Positions 1 to 8,535 of a DNA stretch of 64,000 bases are shown here, piece after piece (position 1 is the first letter of the stretch; every line of letters begins with the position of its first letter). This DNA comes from Maritalea mobilis (lineage in GTDB: Bacteria; Pseudomonadota; Alphaproteobacteria; Rhodobacterales; Rhodobacteraceae). The notes under the pieces were generated by a model that did not search any database, was not told where the DNA came from, and saw only the letters and a program-made list of their open reading frames with translations. The DNA lies in assembly GCF_019800885.1 (NCBI RefSeq), contig NZ_JAHVKE010000001.1, positions 1,674,001-1,738,000 on the forward strand, in the 5' to 3' direction. Made by a program: the position numbers and the translations under genes.

Positions 1-201
1 CTCTGGCAGGATGAGAATCGCGAGGACACGATCTATCGCTCGAAGGCCGTGGGCGAGCCGCCCTTCATGCTGGGGATCAGCGTGTTTTCGGCCCTGGGCA
101 ACGCCTGTGCCGCCTGCGGCCCGAACTTCCCCGACCTGCAAGCCCCCGCCACGCCCGAGGCCGTTCTGGCCGCCGTCAAGCGGGCCAAGGGCACGGCGTG
201 A
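1..201 (+). CDS. xdhB: xanthine dehydrogenase molybdopterin-binding subunit, C-terminal fragment
   Basis: The reading frame is open from the first base and ends in TGA at 199-201, so the 5' part lies outside the window. The visible 66 residues contain SKAVGEPPFMLGISVFSAL, the conserved C-terminal signature of the large molybdenum-binding subunit of xanthine dehydrogenase, which oxidises hypoxanthine and xanthine to urate. The GTGA overlap with the next gene, xdhC, supports the assignment. XdhB is inferred from this tail and its neighbour; another molybdenum hydroxylase of the family cannot be excluded. Confidence 0.85.
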   Translation, partial: LWQDENREDTIYRSKAVGEPPFMLGISVFSALGNACAACGPNFPDLQAPATPEAVLAAVKRAKGTA

Positions 202-965
202 GCGGCATCCGCGTCACGGTGACGGGCACGCGCGGCTCCGCCCCGCGCGAGGCGGGGGCGGCGATGCTCGTCTTTGCGGACCGCACCCTTGGCACCATCG
301 GCGGCGGTGCGCTGGAATGGGAGGCGATGGAGACTGCCCGGCGCATGATCGCGGCGGGCGAGGTGCAGGCAGAGCGCACCATCGCGCTTGGCCCCGCGCT
401 CGGGCAATGCTGCGGCGGGGCGGTGACGCTGCGTTTCGAGGCGGCCGAGGGGATCGCGCGGCCCGAGGGCACGCCGCTCTGGGTCTGGGGCGCGGGGCAT
501 GTGGGCCGCGCCATCGTCACGACGCTCGCCCCCCTGCCCGGCTTCAGCATCACCTGGATCGACACCGCGCCCGACCGCTTTCCCGATGACCTGCCCGACG
601 GCGTCACGCGCCTGATTGCCGCCGAGCCGCCGCGTGCGATGGCCCATGCCCCGACCGGCGCGCATCACCTGATCCTGACCTACAGCCACGAGATCGACCT
701 TGCGCTGTGCCATGCCGCGCTGACCCACGGGTTCGCAAGTTGCGGGGTGATCGGGTCGGCCACCAAATGGGCGCGCTTTCGCTCGCGGCTTGCCGCGCTG
801 GGGCACGAAGATGCTGAAATTTCGCGCATTACCTGCCCGATTGGCGACCCGAGCCTTGGGAAACACCCCCAAGCCATTGCCGTTGGGGTCGCTGCAAGGC
901 TACTGAAAGGGCAAATGCACAAGGATTCGGCAAAACTGCCGGACGGGGGACATCAGGGGACATGA
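198..965 (+). CDS. xdhC: xanthine dehydrogenase accessory protein XdhC
   Basis: A protein of 255 residues starting at GTG 198, overlapping the xdhB stop by four bases. XdhC binds molybdenum cofactor, helps its sulfuration and inserts it into xanthine dehydrogenase in the cytoplasm. The N-terminal XdhC/CoxI domain shows VTGTRGSAPREAGAAM and TIGGGALEWEA (about residues 5-45). The C-terminal Rossmann-like XdhC_C domain begins at WVWGAGHVGRAI (about residue 95) and continues to GVIGSATKWARFRSRL. Length is normal for the family. The next gene starts 13 bases later, so xanthine dehydrogenase and the following purine-type importer are probably co-transcribed. Confidence 0.93.
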   Translation: MSGIRVTVTGTRGSAPREAGAAMLVFADRTLGTIGGGALEWEAMETARRMIAAGEVQAERTIALGPALGQCCGGAVTLRFEAAEGIARPEGTPLWVWGAGHVGRAIVTTLAPLPGFSITWIDTAPDRFPDDLPDGVTRLIAAEPPRAMAHAPTGAHHLILTYSHEIDLALCHAALTHGFASCGVIGSATKWARFRSRLAALGHEDAEISRITCPIGDPSLGKHPQAIAVGVAARLLKGQMHKDSAKLPDGGHQGT

Positions 966-978
966 AGGGACGCCACCT

Positions 979-2499
979 TTGAGCGCACTCCTTGAGATCA
1001 AGGGGCTGACCAAGGCCTATCCCGGCGTCGTCGCGAATGACGACGTGTCCTTTGCGATTCAACCGGGCGAGGTGCATGCGCTTCTGGGCGAGAACGGCGC
1101 GGGAAAATCCACGCTGGTCAAGATGATCTACGGGCTGGTGCGGCCCGATGCCGGGACGATGACGCTGAACGGGGCGGACTACACGCCAAGCGAACCGCGC
1201 GCCGCCCGCGCCTCGGGCGTGGCGATGGTGTTCCAGCATTTCAGCCTGTTCGAGGCGCTGAGCGTCGCCGAAAACATCGCATTGGGGATGGAAGACCCGC
1301 CCAAGCCCCGCGACCTCGCGCAGCGCATCCACGACGTCAGCCGGACCTATGGCCTGCCGCTCGACCCCGCGCGGCTGGTGGGCGACCTGAGCGCGGGCGA
1401 ACGTCAGCGGGTCGAGATCATCCGCTGCCTGTTGCAGGACCCGAAACTCCTGATCATGGACGAACCGACCTCCGTGCTGACGCCGCAGGAGGTGGAAATC
1501 CTGTTTCACACCCTGCGCAAGCTGTCGGCGGAGGGGACGGCAATCCTTTATATCAGCCACAAACTGGAAGAGATCCGCACGCTTTGCGATGCCGCCACGA
1601 TCCTGCGTCTGGGCAAGGTGGTGGGCGAATGCACACCGCGCGAGGTGTCGGCGGCGCAGATGGCCGAGATGATGGTCGGCAAGTCGCTGAGCCAGCCCGC
1701 ACGTGACGAAGCAGAGCCGGGCGAGGTTTTGCTGACCGTGGCGGGCTTGTCGATGGAACCCGCCAGCCCCTTCGGTACACCGCTGCGCCATGTCGGGCTG
1801 GAGGTGCGCGCGGGCGAGGTGCTGGGCATCGGGGGCGTCGCGGGCAACGGGCAGGACGAATTGCTGGCCGCGCTGTCGGGCGAGCGCCGCAGCGCCCCGG
1901 GCGCGGTCGAATTCAAGGGCGCGCCCATCGGCGACACAGGCCCCGAGGCGCGGCGCAAGCTGGGGCTGCTTTGCGCCCCCGAGGAACGGCTGGGCCATGC
2001 CGCCGCGCCCGACATGAGCCTGACGGAAAACGCCGTGCTGACGGGACGCGTGCGCAAGGGGCTCGATCAGAACGGCTTCGTCGGCTGGGGCAAGGCCAAG
2101 GGCTTTGCCGAGGAGATCATCGCGCGCTTCGACGTGCGCACCCCTGGCCCCGACGTGGCCGCGCGCGCGCTGTCGGGCGGAAACCTTCAGAAATACGTCA
2201 TTGGGCGCGAGATCTTGCAGGACCCCGACGTGCTGGTGGTGAACCAGCCCACCTGGGGTGTGGACGCCAGCGCCGCCGCCGCGATCCGGCAGGCGCTGCT
2301 GGACCTGGCGCAGAATGGTGCTGCGGTGATCGTCATCAGCCAGGACCTCGACGAGTTGCTGGAGATCTCGGACCGGTTCTGCGCGTTGAACGAAGGGCGG
2401 CTGTCGGCCCCGCGCCCGGCGCGTGGCCTGTCGATGGAAGAGATCGGCCTGATGTTGGGTGGCGCCCATGACATGCACGAGGTGGAGGCCGCCCAATGA
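979..2499 (+). CDS. BMP-type (purine/nucleoside) ABC transporter, ATP-binding protein
   Basis: A 506-residue fused double-ATPase of the RbsA/NupO/YufO class, energising import with the two permeases that follow. Domain 1 has a full Walker A (GENGAGKST), signature LSAGERQRVE and Walker B LLIMDEPTS. Domain 2 is degenerate, as usual in this class: the P-loop position reads GVAGNGQDELL, the signature is LSGGNLQKY, and the Walker B Glu is replaced (VLVVNQPTWGVD). The start is TTG at 979 with GAAGGGA about nine bases upstream; the nearby ATG at 962 hits a stop in its own frame. The position behind xdhC suggests purines or nucleosides as substrate, which is inference. Confidence 0.92.
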   Translation: MSALLEIKGLTKAYPGVVANDDVSFAIQPGEVHALLGENGAGKSTLVKMIYGLVRPDAGTMTLNGADYTPSEPRAARASGVAMVFQHFSLFEALSVAENIALGMEDPPKPRDLAQRIHDVSRTYGLPLDPARLVGDLSAGERQRVEIIRCLLQDPKLLIMDEPTSVLTPQEVEILFHTLRKLSAEGTAILYISHKLEEIRTLCDAATILRLGKVVGECTPREVSAAQMAEMMVGKSLSQPARDEAEPGEVLLTVAGLSMEPASPFGTPLRHVGLEVRAGEVLGIGGVAGNGQDELLAALSGERRSAPGAVEFKGAPIGDTGPEARRKLGLLCAPEERLGHAAAPDMSLTENAVLTGRVRKGLDQNGFVGWGKAKGFAEEIIARFDVRTPGPDVAARALSGGNLQKYVIGREILQDPDVLVVNQPTWGVDASAAAAIRQALLDLAQNGAAVIVISQDLDELLEISDRFCALNEGRLSAPRPARGLSMEEIGLMLGGAHDMHEVEAAQ

Positions 2500-3584
2500 T
2501 CCGCCTTGAAAAACGCCCCACGCCCTCGCGCTTCTGGTCGCTGTCGACCCCGGTCATCGCGGTGATCCTGACCATGATCGCGGGCGGGCTGATGTTCGCC
2601 GCGCTTGGTCAGGACCCGGTCGAGGCGATCCGCGTGATCTTCTGGGACCCGTTGTTTCACCCGCAATTCGCCAGCTACTCGCGCCCGCAACTTCTGGTGA
2701 AGGCAGGGCCGCTGATCCTGATCGCCATCGGCCTGTCGCTGGGGTTCCGCGCGGGCATCTGGAACATCGGGGCCGAGGGGCAGTACATCATCGGCGCGAT
2801 CTGCGGCGCGGCCTTCGGCCTTGCGCTTTACCCGTCCGAGAACATCCTGATCTTTCCCGGCATGGTGATCGTGGGCGCGCTTGGCGGATGGGCCTGGGCG
2901 ATGATCCCCGGCATCCTGAAAACGCGGTTTCGCACCAATGAAATCCTCGTGTCGCTTTTGCTGGTCTACGTCGCCGAAGCGATCCTTGCCTCGGCCGCGA
3001 CGAACTGGCTGCGCAACCCCGAGGCGCGGGGCTTTCCCGGCAGCCGGAACCTCGCCCGTCATCCCGGCACCGACAATCCCGAACTGATCGCGGGAACCGG
3101 GATGCACTGGGGCGTCGTCGCGGCCTTCATCGCCGTCATCGCGGCCTACGTGCTGCTGAACCGTCACGTACTGGGCTACCAGATCAAGCTGGCGGGCCAG
3201 GCCCCGCGCGCCGCCCGCTTCGCCGGGGTGGAGCCGACGCGGCTTGTGCTTTTGTGCCTCGGCGTCTCGGGCGCGCTGGCCGGGATGGCGGGCCTGTTCG
3301 AGGTGTCCGGCCCCGCGGGGCAGATCAGCATCGACTTCAATTCGGGCTACGGGTTCACCGCGATCATCGTGGCCTTCCTGGGCCGCCTGCATCCCGTGGG
3401 CATCCTGCTGGCGGGCCTGCTGATGGCGCTGACCTATATCGGCGGAGAACTGGCGCAGCTGATGCTGGGCGTGCCCGCCCCGGCGATCCAGGCCTTCCAG
3501 GGGATGCTACTGTTCTTCCTGCTCGCGCTCGACGTCCTGTCGAATTTCCGCATCCGGTTCGGCACGGGGAGGGCCGCGGCATGA
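2496..3584 (+). CDS. BMP-type ABC transporter permease 1 (NupP/YufP-like)
   Basis: A hydrophobic protein of 362 residues with many membrane segments, starting with ATGA overlap on the ATPase gene. It belongs to the BPD_transp_2 permease family (branched-chain amino acid / ribose / nucleoside importers). The conserved stretch GLSLGFRAGIWNIGAEGQY (about residues 78-96) is the hallmark GxxNIGxEGQ loop, and RLHPVGILLAGLL lies near the C-terminus. It forms the inner-membrane channel together with permease 2. Substrate is inferred from xdhC upstream and the BMP-type binding protein downstream. Confidence 0.9.
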   Translation: MIRLEKRPTPSRFWSLSTPVIAVILTMIAGGLMFAALGQDPVEAIRVIFWDPLFHPQFASYSRPQLLVKAGPLILIAIGLSLGFRAGIWNIGAEGQYIIGAICGAAFGLALYPSENILIFPGMVIVGALGGWAWAMIPGILKTRFRTNEILVSLLLVYVAEAILASAATNWLRNPEARGFPGSRNLARHPGTDNPELIAGTGMHWGVVAAFIAVIAAYVLLNRHVLGYQIKLAGQAPRAARFAGVEPTRLVLLCLGVSGALAGMAGLFEVSGPAGQISIDFNSGYGFTAIIVAFLGRLHPVGILLAGLLMALTYIGGELAQLMLGVPAPAIQAFQGMLLFFLLALDVLSNFRIRFGTGRAAA

Positions 3585-4504
3585 GTATCGACCTCGTCGC
3601 CCTGACCGTGGCGCTGATCACCGTCTCCACCCCCGTCCTGCTGGCCGCGATCGGCGAGTTGGTGGTCGAGAAATCGGGTGTCCTGAACCTCGGCGTCGAG
3701 GGAATGATGATCACCGGGGCGGTCGTGGGCTTCGTCACGGCGGTCGAAACCGGATCGCCCACCCTGGCCTTCCTTGCCGGGATGGGCGGGGGCATGGCCC
3801 TGTCGCTGATCTTCGCCGTTCTGACGCAACTGTTGCTGTCGAACCAGGTGGCGACGGGCCTGGCGCTGACGCTGTTCGGCCTCGGCCTCTCGGCGCTTCT
3901 GGGCGTGGGCTATCCCGGCCAGACCCCACCGGTTGTGACCGATCCGTTCCCGGCTGCACTGGCCGAGATCCTGGTCGTGGGCCCGATCCTGTTCGGCCAT
4001 TCGCTTGTCACTTACCTCTCCGTCCTGCTGGTCGCCGCCGTCTGGTACGTGCTGGCCTTCACCCGCACCGGCCTGATCCTGCGCGCGGTGGGTGAAAGCC
4101 ATGAGGCGGCGCACGCGCTTGGCTACAAGGTCGTGCGCATCCGCATCCTCGCCATCCTGTTCGGTGGCGCCTGCGCGGGCCTTGGCGGGGCGTTCCTGTC
4201 GGTCGTCCGCGTGCAGAACTGGATCGAGGGGATGACGGCAGGCGCGGGCTGGATCGCGCTGGCGCTGGTCGTCTTTGCCAGCTGGAAACCGTGGCGCGTG
4301 CTGTTCGGCGCCTACCTGTTCGGCGGCATCGCGGCCCTGCAACTGCGCCTGCAAGCGGCCGAGATCGGCGTGCCCGTGGCGCTTCTGGATGCCTCGCCCT
4401 ACCTCGTGACGATCATCGTCCTCGTCCTCATCTCGTCGGACCGCTCGCGCGCGGCGCTCAACGCGCCCGCAGCCCTGGGGCGCGTCTTTCACGCAAGCAG
4501 TTGA
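3581..4504 (+). CDS. BMP-type ABC transporter permease 2 (NupQ/YufQ-like)
   Basis: A 307-residue membrane protein of the BPD_transp_2 family. The start is ATG 3581, overlapping the stop of permease 1 as ATGA; longer in-frame extensions only shadow that gene. ELVVEKSGVLNLGVEGMMI (about residues 22-40) is the NLGVEGMM signature of the second permease in this transporter class, and YKVVRIRILAILFGGACAGLGG is the usual coupling/helix region. It pairs with permease 1. The transporter genes are continued at 6071 by the binding protein after two inserted genes. Confidence 0.9.
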   Translation: MSIDLVALTVALITVSTPVLLAAIGELVVEKSGVLNLGVEGMMITGAVVGFVTAVETGSPTLAFLAGMGGGMALSLIFAVLTQLLLSNQVATGLALTLFGLGLSALLGVGYPGQTPPVVTDPFPAALAEILVVGPILFGHSLVTYLSVLLVAAVWYVLAFTRTGLILRAVGESHEAAHALGYKVVRIRILAILFGGACAGLGGAFLSVVRVQNWIEGMTAGAGWIALALVVFASWKPWRVLFGAYLFGGIAALQLRLQAAEIGVPVALLDASPYLVTIIVLVLISSDRSRAALNAPAALGRVFHASS

Positions 4505-4512
4505 CCGCGCAG

Positions 4513-5244
4513 ATGGCGATCGTCTCTCCAAAAACGCGTTTGGTCTATTACGACGTGACGAAGGTCGGCAGCACCTCGATCAAGGAGTTGTTCTACCGGA
4601 TCGAAACCGGCACTCCCTTCGTTCCAAGGCCCAACAAACTGCTCAAGCGTTTGCGCCAGCGCTTCCGCGGTCATGCCCCGATGTCGGCCTGGACAAATGT
4701 GCACAAGGTACCCTTCCTGCGGACCCACCCGTTCGATCCCGACCCCGAGGGCGCGGAGGGCTTTCACAAGTTCGCGGTTGTGCGCGACCCGATCGGGCGC
4801 TTTGTGTCGGCGTGGCGCGGCAAGATCGCCAACCGGGTTCACGGCAAGACCCATCCCGAACGGGCCGCGTTCCAGAAACTGGGGTTGCCCGCGGCACCCG
4901 ATCTCGGAACGCTGATCGATCATATCGACAGTTATCGCGAGATAAGCCCCAACATCTTCATCCACACCACCCCGTTCACCTGGCACCTTGGCCCAAGTCT
5001 CGGGTTCTTCGACTCGATCCATCGGATCGACGCCATCTCCCCGCTCGAACGGCTGATCAGTGACCGCTTCGGCACGCCGGTAGCGATGCCGACCGCGAAC
5101 AGTTCGCGCGCCCCGGCAAGCGATGCGCGGCTGACCCGGGCACAGATTGACCGATTGTGCCAGATTACCGAAGGCGACTACGTTCTGCTGCAAGACCATT
5201 ACCGCGTCGAGGATGCGATCGACCGGCTGGAGTTGAAAGCTTGA
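4513..5244 (+). CDS. sulfotransferase family protein
   Basis: A 243-residue soluble protein with the two PAPS-binding signatures of the sulfotransferase family: KVGSTSIKELFYRI near residue 18 (5'-phosphosulfate loop, Lys plus Ser/Thr) and FAVVRDPIGRFVSAWR near residue 85 (3'-phosphate loop, Arg/Ser). Such enzymes transfer sulfate from PAPS to an alcohol or amine, often on glycans or lipids; the acceptor cannot be read from sequence. I take ATG 4513. A TTG at 4501 overlapping the permease stop as TTGA is an alternative start consistent with coupling. Its place inside an ABC transporter operon is unusual. Confidence 0.78.
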   Translation: MAIVSPKTRLVYYDVTKVGSTSIKELFYRIETGTPFVPRPNKLLKRLRQRFRGHAPMSAWTNVHKVPFLRTHPFDPDPEGAEGFHKFAVVRDPIGRFVSAWRGKIANRVHGKTHPERAAFQKLGLPAAPDLGTLIDHIDSYREISPNIFIHTTPFTWHLGPSLGFFDSIHRIDAISPLERLISDRFGTPVAMPTANSSRAPASDARLTRAQIDRLCQITEGDYVLLQDHYRVEDAIDRLELKA

Positions 5245-5300
5245 CCTCCGCGATACCAAGAGGCACGTCGTCATGAACGGGAGGCCGACCCGGAGTGCCC

Positions 5301-6074
5301 ATGCACCGCAGCGACATCATCGAGATCCTCGACGGCACGCATCCGCGTGTCGGTCGCCGCGTCGCGCTTGTGCTCTATGCGCTGATCGTGATCTCGGCCG
5401 TGATCATCGCGCTGGAAACCCTGCCCGCCCTGTCGCCCGAGCTGCGGCAGGCCCTGCGCTGGGGCGAGGCCGTGATCCTCGCGCTCTTCGCGGTGGAATA
5501 TGTCACGCGCCTGATCTGTTCGCCGCGCCCGCTGCATTACGCACTCAGCCCGTGGGGCATCATCGACTTCATCGCCATCGTCCCGGCGGTGGTGTTCCTG
5601 TTTCCCGACCTTGTCACGGTCCGCTCGCTGCGCCTGTTGCGGCTTGTGCGGCTGCTCAAGCTTTTCAAGGCGAACCGGGCGCTCGACCGCATCGCGCGCG
5701 CCTTCGAGCAGACAAAGGCCGAGCTTCTGATCTTCAGCTTCATCTCGACCGTGATCCTGTACCTGGCCGCCGTCGGCATCTACCATTTCGAGCGCGAGGC
5801 GCAGCCCGAGTTCTTCGGCTCGATTCCCGCAAGCCTGTGGTGGGCGCTGTCGACGCTGACCACGGTGGGCTATGGCGATGTCTACCCCGTCACGACGGGC
5901 GGGCGCATCTTCACGGGCTGCGTCCTGCTGATCGGCCTTGGCGTCGTGGCCGTGCCTGCGGGCCTGATCACCGTCGCCCTGATCGAACAGACGCACGAGG
6001 AACAGGCGCCCGAGCCGTCCGAGACACGTTACACCGAAATCCCGAAATCCAACATGGAGGATGATCTGACATGA
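5301..6074 (+). CDS. voltage-gated potassium channel family protein
   Basis: A 257-residue six-helix cation channel. S1-S3 lie in the first 100 residues. S4 is recognisable as VRSLRLLRLVRLLKLFK with regularly spaced arginines (about residues 110-127). The pore loop carries the K+ selectivity filter TLTTVGYGD, and a last helix follows. ATG 5301 is preferred over GTG 5295 because GGAG at 5292-5295 sits five bases upstream of it. The stop overlaps the next gene, a binding protein, as ATGA, so the two are translationally linked. It probably sets K+ permeability or membrane potential; why it sits in a transporter operon is unknown. Confidence 0.9.
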   Translation: MHRSDIIEILDGTHPRVGRRVALVLYALIVISAVIIALETLPALSPELRQALRWGEAVILALFAVEYVTRLICSPRPLHYALSPWGIIDFIAIVPAVVFLFPDLVTVRSLRLLRLVRLLKLFKANRALDRIARAFEQTKAELLIFSFISTVILYLAAVGIYHFEREAQPEFFGSIPASLWWALSTLTTVGYGDVYPVTTGGRIFTGCVLLIGLGVVAVPAGLITVALIEQTHEEQAPEPSETRYTEIPKSNMEDDLT

Positions 6075-7153
6075 AATCTATCACCAAGCTTCTGGCCAGC
6101 GCAGCGCTGGCCACCGCGACCCTTGCGGGCGCGGCCACCGCACAGGACGACCCGTTCCAGGTCGGCTTCATCTATGTCGGCTCGGTCGGCGATCTGGGCT
6201 GGACCTACGAGCATGACCAGGGCCGCCTCGCCGTAGAGGAGCATTTCGGCGACGCCGTCGAAACCGTCTATCTCGAGAACGTGCCCGAGGGTGCGGATGC
6301 CGAGCGCGCCATCACCCAGATGATCCTTGGTGGCGCCGACATGGTCTTCACCACATCCTTTGGCTACATGGACCCGACCAACGCGGTCGCGGCCCAATTT
6401 CCCGATGTGTATTTCGAGCACGCCACCGGCTACCGCCGCGACACGCCGAACGTTTCGACCTACTCGGCCCGCTTCTACGAGGGGCGCGCGGTGATCGGCC
6501 ATATCGCCGGCCACATGACCGAAAGCAACATCATCGGCTACATCGGCTCCTACCCGATCCCCGAGGTGATCCGCGGCATCAACTCGGCCTTCCTGCATGC
6601 GCGTGAAGTGAACCCCGATGTCGAGATGCGCGTCGTCTGGGCCTATACCTGGTTCGATCCCGCCGCCGAGGCCGACGCGGCCCAGGCGCTGATCGACGCG
6701 GGTGCCGACGTGATCATGCAGCACACCGACTCCACCGCGCCGCAGACGGTCGCACAAGAGGCCGGCATCATCTCCTTCGGCCAGGCCTCGGACATGTACC
6801 AGTTCGCCCCCGCGCCGCGCGTGGCGTCGATCATCGACAACTGGGCGCCCTATTACATCGCCCGCGTCGAAGCGGCGATGAACGGCACCTGGGAATCGAT
6901 GGACACCTGGGACGGCATCGGCCCGGGCATGGTTGAAATCGGCGAGATGACCGACGCCATCCCCGAAGAAGTCCGCGCCTCGGCCACCGAGATGATGGAG
7001 GCGATCGCAGCAGGCGAGTACCACCCCTTCACCGGCCCGATCAATCGCCAGGACGGCACCGCGTGGCTGGCCGAAGGCGAAGTGGCCGATGACGGCACGC
7101 TGGCCGGCATGGATTTCTACGTCGAAGGCCTGACGGGCGAAATCCCGAACTGA
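6071..7153 (+). CDS. BMP family ABC transporter substrate-binding protein
   Basis: A 360-residue periplasmic binding protein with a Sec signal peptide (cleavage likely after ATAQ, about residue 25). The mature part shows the BMP/Med-family pattern: GFIYVGSVGDLGWTYEHDQG, the MILGGADMVFTTSFGYMDP region and PYYIARVEAAMNGTW, where the family binds purine nucleosides or bases. It overlaps the K+ channel gene by ATGA and is the missing binding component of the importer encoded at 979-4504. A strong terminator 27 bases downstream closes the operon. Ligand (purine base or nucleoside) is inferred from family and from xdhC. Confidence 0.92.
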   Translation: MKSITKLLASAALATATLAGAATAQDDPFQVGFIYVGSVGDLGWTYEHDQGRLAVEEHFGDAVETVYLENVPEGADAERAITQMILGGADMVFTTSFGYMDPTNAVAAQFPDVYFEHATGYRRDTPNVSTYSARFYEGRAVIGHIAGHMTESNIIGYIGSYPIPEVIRGINSAFLHAREVNPDVEMRVVWAYTWFDPAAEADAAQALIDAGADVIMQHTDSTAPQTVAQEAGIISFGQASDMYQFAPAPRVASIIDNWAPYYIARVEAAMNGTWESMDTWDGIGPGMVEIGEMTDAIPEEVRASATEMMEAIAAGEYHPFTGPINRQDGTAWLAEGEVADDGTLAGMDFYVEGLTGEIPN

Positions 7154-7179
7154 TCGCCAACGCGAAGCGACACGATCCG

Positions 7180-7206
7180 AAAGGCCCGCGCCCGACGCGG
7201 GCCTTT
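7180..7206 (+). terminator. rho-independent terminator of the xdh/BMP operon
   Basis: A perfect 11-base-pair stem, AAAGGCCCGCG (7180-7190) with CGCGGGCCTTT (7196-7206), closed by a five-base loop and followed by a pyrimidine-rich stretch. It lies 27 bases after the binding-protein stop. Confidence 0.85.
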
Positions 7207-7295
7207 CCCGTTTCCGGGGATGCGTGCCGGCCCCCGATCCGCGCCCTCCCTGCCCCATCTTTATCCTTCAAATATGCATCGGCGCGACAGCGCCG

Positions 7296-7328
7296 GCGCC
7301 ACGGGGGGCTCGATGCCCCGCGTGGCGC
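7296..7328 (+). repeat. hairpin in the leader of the DAO-family oxidase gene
   Basis: GCGCCACGGGG (7296-7306) pairs with CCCC-GC-GTGGCGC (7316-7328), interrupted by a two-base bulge, around a nine-base loop. Just upstream, 7255-7280 is AT-richer (CATCTTTATCCTTCAAATATG). The 222-base gap between the binding protein and the oxidase therefore holds a terminator, this AT-rich stretch and this hairpin. Confidence 0.5.
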
Positions 7329-7375
7329 GCCGCCTGCCCCTTGCAACGGCGCACGACCCGTGCAACCACACCGAA

Positions 7376-8479
7376 ATGGTTTATGATTTCATCGTTATCG
7401 GCGGCGGTATTGCCGGCACCTCGGCCGGCGCGCGCCTCTCGGAATTCGGTCGTGTCCTCCTGCTCGAAGCAGAGTCGGCACTCGCCTACCATGCCTCGGG
7501 GCGGTCGGCCGCCCTCTACGAGGCGAATTACGGGCATCCCGTCACCATCGCGCTCAACGAGGCCTCGCGCCATGACCACCAGACGCTCGATGGCGGGCTG
7601 CTGTCGCCGCGCGGGCTGATGCTCCTGGCCGGACCCGGAGAAGAGGGGCGGTTCGAACGCGATCGCGAGACGATGGAACTGCCGGAGATCGCGGTGGACA
7701 AGGCCTGCGAGATGGTTCCGATCCTCGACCCGTCCCATGTGCGGCGCGCCGCACATCACGCGGATGCCTGGGATGTCGACACTGATCGGATGATCCAGGT
7801 TTTCGCCCGCCAGATCCGCGCCAACGGGGGCACGGTGCAGACCGGTGCGCGCGTCAGCGCCATCGCCCGGGTCCGCAGGACCTGGCAGGTCAGCGTGGGC
7901 GACACGGTCCACGAGGGCAGGAAGCTCGTGAACGCTGCCGGGGCCTGGGCCGACCAAGTCGCCACCATGGCCGGGATCGGGGCGATCGGACTGAAACCGC
8001 TGCGCCGCTCGATGGCGCGCATGCCTGCGCCGGGCGGCCACGATGTCTCGGGCTGGCCGATGCTGCTGGGCACCGGCGAAAGCTGGTACGCCAAGCCGGA
8101 TGCCGGCGCGTGGATCGTCTCGCCCGGCGAGGAAGACCCGGTGGACGAGCCCCATGACGCCTGGCCCGACGACATGGTGTTGGCCGAGGGCATCGCCCGC
8201 TATCAACCTTTCGTCACCGAGGAGGTCACGCGCCTGTCCTCAAGTTGGGCGGGCCTGCGCACCTTCGCGCCCGACCGCTGCCTGGTGATCGGGCCGGAGC
8301 CCGGACGCCACGATTTCCTTTGGTTTGCAGGGCAAGGCGGCTACGGCTTCCAGACGGCGCCCGCCGCCAGCCGCCTGCTCTCGGAACTGGTTTCGGGCAG
8401 CGCGCCCAGCCTCGGGCCCGAACTTGTCGCGGCGCTCTCCCCGGCAAGATTGCGCCCGGTCGGGAATCCCCGCGCTTGA
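7376..8479 (+). CDS. FAD-dependent oxidoreductase of the DAO (D-amino acid oxidase) family
   Basis: A 367-residue flavoprotein starting at ATG 7376. The N-terminus FIVIGGGIAGTSAGARLSE is a textbook FAD dinucleotide-binding fold (GxGxxG), followed by ESALAYHASGRSAAL and, at about residue 180, KLVNAAGAWADQVA. The C-terminus has FLWFAGQGGYGFQTAPA, the second flavin-contact segment of glycine/D-amino acid oxidases. It probably oxidises an amino or imino acid; the substrate is not evident. Longer in-frame starts back to 7220 would run through the leader hairpin and add low-complexity residues. Confidence 0.85.
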   Translation: MVYDFIVIGGGIAGTSAGARLSEFGRVLLLEAESALAYHASGRSAALYEANYGHPVTIALNEASRHDHQTLDGGLLSPRGLMLLAGPGEEGRFERDRETMELPEIAVDKACEMVPILDPSHVRRAAHHADAWDVDTDRMIQVFARQIRANGGTVQTGARVSAIARVRRTWQVSVGDTVHEGRKLVNAAGAWADQVATMAGIGAIGLKPLRRSMARMPAPGGHDVSGWPMLLGTGESWYAKPDAGAWIVSPGEEDPVDEPHDAWPDDMVLAEGIARYQPFVTEEVTRLSSSWAGLRTFAPDRCLVIGPEPGRHDFLWFAGQGGYGFQTAPAASRLLSELVSGSAPSLGPELVAALSPARLRPVGNPRA

Positions 8480-8535
8480 AGACCGCCCCCAAGCGGATAC
8501 CTTTGCCCGTGACATCCGACTCAAGGGAGACACCC

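Noticed and set aside
962-981. ATG 962 as start of the first ABC ATPase
   Set aside because: That ATG meets TGA after six codons. TTG 979 is in the correct frame with a ribosome site.
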